A stretch of DNA of 64,000 nucleotides from Flagellimonas hadalis. Lineage in GTDB: Bacteria > Bacteroidota > Bacteroidia > Flavobacteriales > Flavobacteriaceae. The stretch is taken from the NCBI RefSeq assembly GCF_007785775.2, contig NZ_VNIK02000003.1:293478-357477 (forward strand), given 5' to 3'. Shown in pieces: positions 60,823 to 64,000 of the stretch. The translations under genes and the position numbers were made by a program. The notes under the pieces are model-generated. The model worked only from the letters and a program-made list of their open reading frames with translations, did no database searches and was not told the origin of the DNA. Positions within the stretch are counted from its first letter, which is position 1. Every line of letters begins with the position of its first letter.

Positions 60823-63800
60823 ATGATAAAACTTCTACTTTGCTATTTTTCTATGGGCACAGAAAAAAACCTTTCCTGTGTGCCTTCACCTAATGCTTTT
60901 AAAAAACTCTTGCAACAGTTGGCCATGCTACTGATCATGCTCATAGGAGCTCAAACGTATGGGCAAATCGAAGTGGATACATGGTACAGTGCGGACAGGG
61001 CCGTCAATATTCCATCTCCTGTCGGACAATTGGAATTATATACCCCATTCCCCCCTGCCGACGGAACACCTGTAACAACCTGGTATGACCTTGTCGATTA
61101 TGCTGGAGTGGACACCAAGCAAGATGCGGTCCCCCATCCTGCCGATCCCGCACATTATCCCAATCCTTGGGACGCAGCACTCAATCCCGGTTTTGCACAT
61201 TCATTTGGTTTACCAGCCTTTCTCAGCCCAACAGGTTCTGTCCCTGGGATACCAACGCTGCGAAGAAACGACATGAACTTCAATCCTTCTGTGGAATTTG
61301 ATGGTAGTGGAAATGGTCAGGCTTTGCACACCCGGAGCATATCCAGGGCGAACATTACCGTTTTTATAGTATTTAGGGCGCCTGGCGCCGGGAATACGGC
61401 AAGGACCCAACGACTTTTGTATGGTGGGGATATAGATAACTATCACAATTCCACCACAAATCTCTCGCTGGGGGTTTCCGATGGGAACCGCTTCTCTGTC
61501 GGCAGGACGCGGATTGGAGCAACCTATTTTCAAAGTGGCGGAATAGACCTTTTGGAACGGCCTACGATAGGGGTGTTTTCTAGGGAAACAGCACCTCTAG
61601 GGGACTTTCAAGAAACCTTGACCACAAAAGTGAATGGCATCCAAGACATCAACACCACAAGAAACGATGTTATTGCAGAAGATGACCTTTACCTATTTGT
61701 TAGACTGGGCAAGCACTTTAACAGTAACGACCCCAACACCAACCTAACGGGAAACATCGCTGAAGTCTTAGTGGCTGATGGTGCTTTGTCAGCAACCCAT
61801 ATACAACGTGTAGAAAGCTATTTGGCCATTAAATATGGGATAACCCTCAATAGTGCAGGTCAATTGGGAAGCATCGTTGGAAACCAAGGATACCAATATC
61901 TATCTGCGAATGGAGCCGTTATTTGGAACCCCGCAATCAATCCTGCCTATAGATTTGACATTGCCGGATTGGCAAGGGATAGGTACAGGGACAACTTTGG
62001 TGGATTTCCAGATCTTCGGTACAACGTACACCAACGAATAGGTAAAAGCGAAAATGCTGAGGCTATAGTGACCATGTCCACTGACTCCAACTTTGCAGGA
62101 GACAATTTGGATCAAACTAGACCTGAAATAGACAATACAACAACACTGGGCACTTCGCTGTTTTCATACCTTCATAATTATCTCTTATGGGGCAGCGATC
62201 GCGGAGGTCTCAATGAAGTAAATGTGGAGCTTCCAGCCAACATCACCAGCAGGATTGAAAGGGAATGGCAGGTTCAAGCTACCCGTTCACATCCTAGCAT
62301 TGCTGCCATCAGCAACGTCAGTGTCCGAATAGATCTTTCCGGTTCCAATATATTGAACAATGGAGATTGTGGCCTAAAACTATTGATAGACACTGACGGG
62401 GACGGGGATTTTACTACAGGCCCCATCACCATGATAGACGTTACAAACGTGGACATGGCTGGTAATGCCTACTTTGACAATGTCAATTTTGAACATCTGG
62501 ATGTTTTCACGGTAGGTTTTGGGGACACCGAGCCACCTACAGCATCAAACCCTACAGACATCACTGTATGCGATACACCACCTGCAGCAGACCCATTGGT
62601 CGTAACGGACGAAGCGGATAACTGTGCCATAGCATCTGTTGTCTTACTCTCGGAATCATCCGATGGCAATACAAATCCAGAAACGATAACCCGAACCTAC
62701 AGGGTTACCGATACAACAGGGAATTTTGTGGATGTCACCCAGACCATCTACGTATATCTCTCCCCAGATATAGACGATATAGCAGATCAGGTAGTCTGTG
62801 ATTCATATACTTTGCCTGCCATCACCGGGACCAACCTTACCGGCAGTGAGGCGTATTACGATCTCCCTGGAGGGCCATCCGGAGGAGGAAATGCTTACGC
62901 CCAAGGAGATGTTATCAATAGTGACATTACTCTCTACATTTATGATGAGACAGGCTCCACTCCCAATTGCTTTGATGAAGAAAGTTTCACTATCACCATA
63001 AACCCTACCCCTGTTGCACCAGTCGCCAACAATCTGACATTTTGTAATACCGACAATCCCACTGGAGCTGACCTTGTGCCTGCCATCTCTGCCACGATTA
63101 CATGGTACAGCGACGCAGGGTTGACCTCTACTGTGGCAAACGCTGACCCGCTCTCATCACAAGATTATTACGTCACTCAGACCATCAACGGTTGCGAAGG
63201 ACCAGCAACTACAATTACCGTCAACATCGACGCCACCAACGAGGCCGGGACACCCACCGACATCGACCTCTGTGAGGGGGACAACACACCCCACGACCTG
63301 AACGCACAGCTCGCCGGGGAGGACGGCGGCGGGACATGGACCGACGTGGACGACGCCTTCGGCAACGGGGCCAACTCCGTGGTCCCCGACCCCGCCAACA
63401 TGGACTTCTCCACCCTCTCCGCAGGGGCATACCGTTTCACATACACCATACCCGCAACAGGGCCGTGCGCCCCCGACAACGCCACCGTAACCGTCACCGT
63501 AAACACAGTGCCCCAAATTGCTGTAAATACCTTTTCCGATCCCGTGGCCTGTGGTGGAAACGGTACCATAGAGCTAACATTCTCCAACGTCCCCGACGGG
63601 AATTATGATATCACCTACGATGCTGGAGTCTTCCCAAGTGTTCCTGTATTTGGAGGAAGTGCAACTATAAATACACCCCAAGGGACATACAATAACCTCA
63701 GGATAACCGTCAATGGATGTACATCTACGGACAATCCTGATGTGACCCTTACCGATCCGGGCGCTCCAACACCAAATGCAGGGATTGATGGCAATGTATG

Positions 63801-64000
63801 TGATATCGCCAACCCATTCGCTACCAACGCCAATCCTGCTGTGGGAACCGGAACCTGGACCAACCAAACCCCAGGCGTGGGAACGGCAACATTCGTTGAT
63901 CCCAATGATGAGACCACCAACGTGACCGTGGACAGTTATGGCACTTACATCTTCAGATGGACCGATACCAACGGGAGCTGCAGCGACTTCGACGAGGTGA
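60823..64000 (+). CDS. Giant multi-domain surface adhesin, N-terminal part
   Basis: Open from ATG at 60823 to the window end (1059 codons) without a stop. A long N-terminus (about 45 residues) holds a signal-like helix KKLLQQLAMLLIMLIGAQTYG. Then a laminin-G/DUF8202-like domain, with VLVADGALSATHIQRVESYLAIKYGIT near 315-345 and DIAGLARDRYR near 380. From about 565 come repeated Ig-like modules, each with a Cys-containing start (DITVCDTP, VVCDSYTL, LTFCNTDNP, IDLCEGDN) and conserved TW or VT strands. It resembles the T9SS-secreted, gliding-associated adhesins of Flavobacteriaceae; the sorting tail would lie beyond the window. A GC-rich module is inserted near 63.2-63.5 kb. Confidence 0.85.
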   Translation, partial: MIKLLLCYFSMGTEKNLSCVPSPNAFKKLLQQLAMLLIMLIGAQTYGQIEVDTWYSADRAVNIPSPVGQLELYTPFPPADGTPVTTWYDLVDYAGVDTKQDAVPHPADPAHYPNPWDAALNPGFAHSFGLPAFLSPTGSVPGIPTLRRNDMNFNPSVEFDGSGNGQALHTRSISRANITVFIVFRAPGAGNTARTQRLLYGGDIDNYHNSTTNLSLGVSDGNRFSVGRTRIGATYFQSGGIDLLERPTIGVFSRETAPLGDFQETLTTKVNGIQDINTTRNDVIAEDDLYLFVRLGKHFNSNDPNTNLTGNIAEVLVADGALSATHIQRVESYLAIKYGITLNSAGQLGSIVGNQGYQYLSANGAVIWNPAINPAYRFDIAGLARDRYRDNFGGFPDLRYNVHQRIGKSENAEAIVTMSTDSNFAGDNLDQTRPEIDNTTTLGTSLFSYLHNYLLWGSDRGGLNEVNVELPANITSRIEREWQVQATRSHPSIAAISNVSVRIDLSGSNILNNGDCGLKLLIDTDGDGDFTTGPITMIDVTNVDMAGNAYFDNVNFEHLDVFTVGFGDTEPPTASNPTDITVCDTPPAADPLVVTDEADNCAIASVVLLSESSDGNTNPETITRTYRVTDTTGNFVDVTQTIYVYLSPDIDDIADQVVCDSYTLPAITGTNLTGSEAYYDLPGGPSGGGNAYAQGDVINSDITLYIYDETGSTPNCFDEESFTITINPTPVAPVANNLTFCNTDNPTGADLVPAISATITWYSDAGLTSTVANADPLSSQDYYVTQTINGCEGPATTITVNIDATNEAGTPTDIDLCEGDNTPHDLNAQLAGEDGGGTWTDVDDAFGNGANSVVPDPANMDFSTLSAGAYRFTYTIPATGPCAPDNATVTVTVNTVPQIAVNTFSDPVACGGNGTIELTFSNVPDGNYDITYDAGVFPSVPVFGGSATINTPQGTYNNLRITVNGCTSTDNPDVTLTDPGAPTPNAGIDGNVCDIANPFATNANPAVGTGTWTNQTPGVGTATFVDPNDETTNVTVDSYGTYIFRWTDTNGSCSDFDEV

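Noticed and set aside
63157..63516. Long GC-rich minus-strand frames in the adhesin
   Set aside because: They follow from the GC-rich codons of the plus-strand module; the translations are low-complexity Gly/Val/Arg-rich shadows.

Overview
The window reads as chromosome from a marine Flavobacteriaceae bacterium (Bacteroidota), perhaps of the Muricauda/Allomuricauda kind; the genus is a guess. Supporting signs are promoters of the Bacteroidota type (TTG, about 20 bp, TAnnTTTG), M56/BlaI pairs, a TonB-dependent receptor, DnaE with a fused proofreading exonuclease, bS16 with a long acidic tail, T9SS-style surface proteins and many DUF families typical of the group. Almost everything looks like core chromosome. 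The one clearly foreign-looking gene is the AT-rich AlbA_2/Schlafen-type gene at 18.5-19.9 kb.

Layout. 0-4.8 kb: a microaerobic respiration block (ccoN start, ccoS, ccoI-type Cu ATPase, Fnr-family regulator, universal stress protein) whose four promoters share one palindromic operator geometry. 4.8-10 kb: a PLP dehydratase, a response regulator/histidine kinase pair, tRNA-Leu, an M20 peptidase and a PhnA-like protein. 10-13 kb: first BlaI-M56 pair with twin operators, then a DUF4407 membrane protein. 13.9-18.2 kb: minus-strand run of MutS-like ATPase, YjbR, Dabb, DUF4230, DUF4260 and cyclase-family genes. 18.2-20 kb: AT-rich insertion. 20-26 kb: hemW (with a repeat element read through in frame), ruvC, a lipoprotein, a TPR protein and the second M56-BlaI pair with a triple operator. 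26.2-31.2 kb: TonB receptor with a His-rich partner, DUF456, nitroreductase, LysR regulator. 31.4-37.2 kb: complete histidine utilisation operon hutH-I-U-G. 37.2-37.6 kb: repeats and a candidate small RNA. 37.6-43.2 kb: umuC-umuD in unusual order, glutaryl-CoA dehydrogenase-like gene, a tRNA methyltransferase, a four-helix protein and a sulfatase. 43.2-51.3 kb: rpsP-rimM, DUF2383, dnaE, thioredoxin, DUF58, tRNA-Asp. 51.3-53 kb: two exported ferritin-like proteins. 53.2-57.2 kb: GNAT-rpsU-hypothetical-proC-proB-proA. 57.3-64 kb: YegP, then an OmpA/TSP3 outer-membrane protein and a giant adhesin, each preceded by LytTR-type direct repeats.

No single complete novel system (no CRISPR, no defence island, no biosynthetic cluster) is visible. 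The most interesting signals are regulatory and repetitive: (1) four promoters with a TGAY-N4-RTCA palindrome exactly 29.5 bp from the -7 element; (2) three LytTR-like 21-bp-period repeat sets before surface-protein genes; (3) a palindromic repeat family, one copy of which is translated inside hemW; (4) a minus-strand small RNA candidate with three hairpins; (5) BlaI operator arrays for two M56 sensor-like proteases that lack a penicillin-binding domain. All calls come from reading the sequence; no database search or folding program was run.
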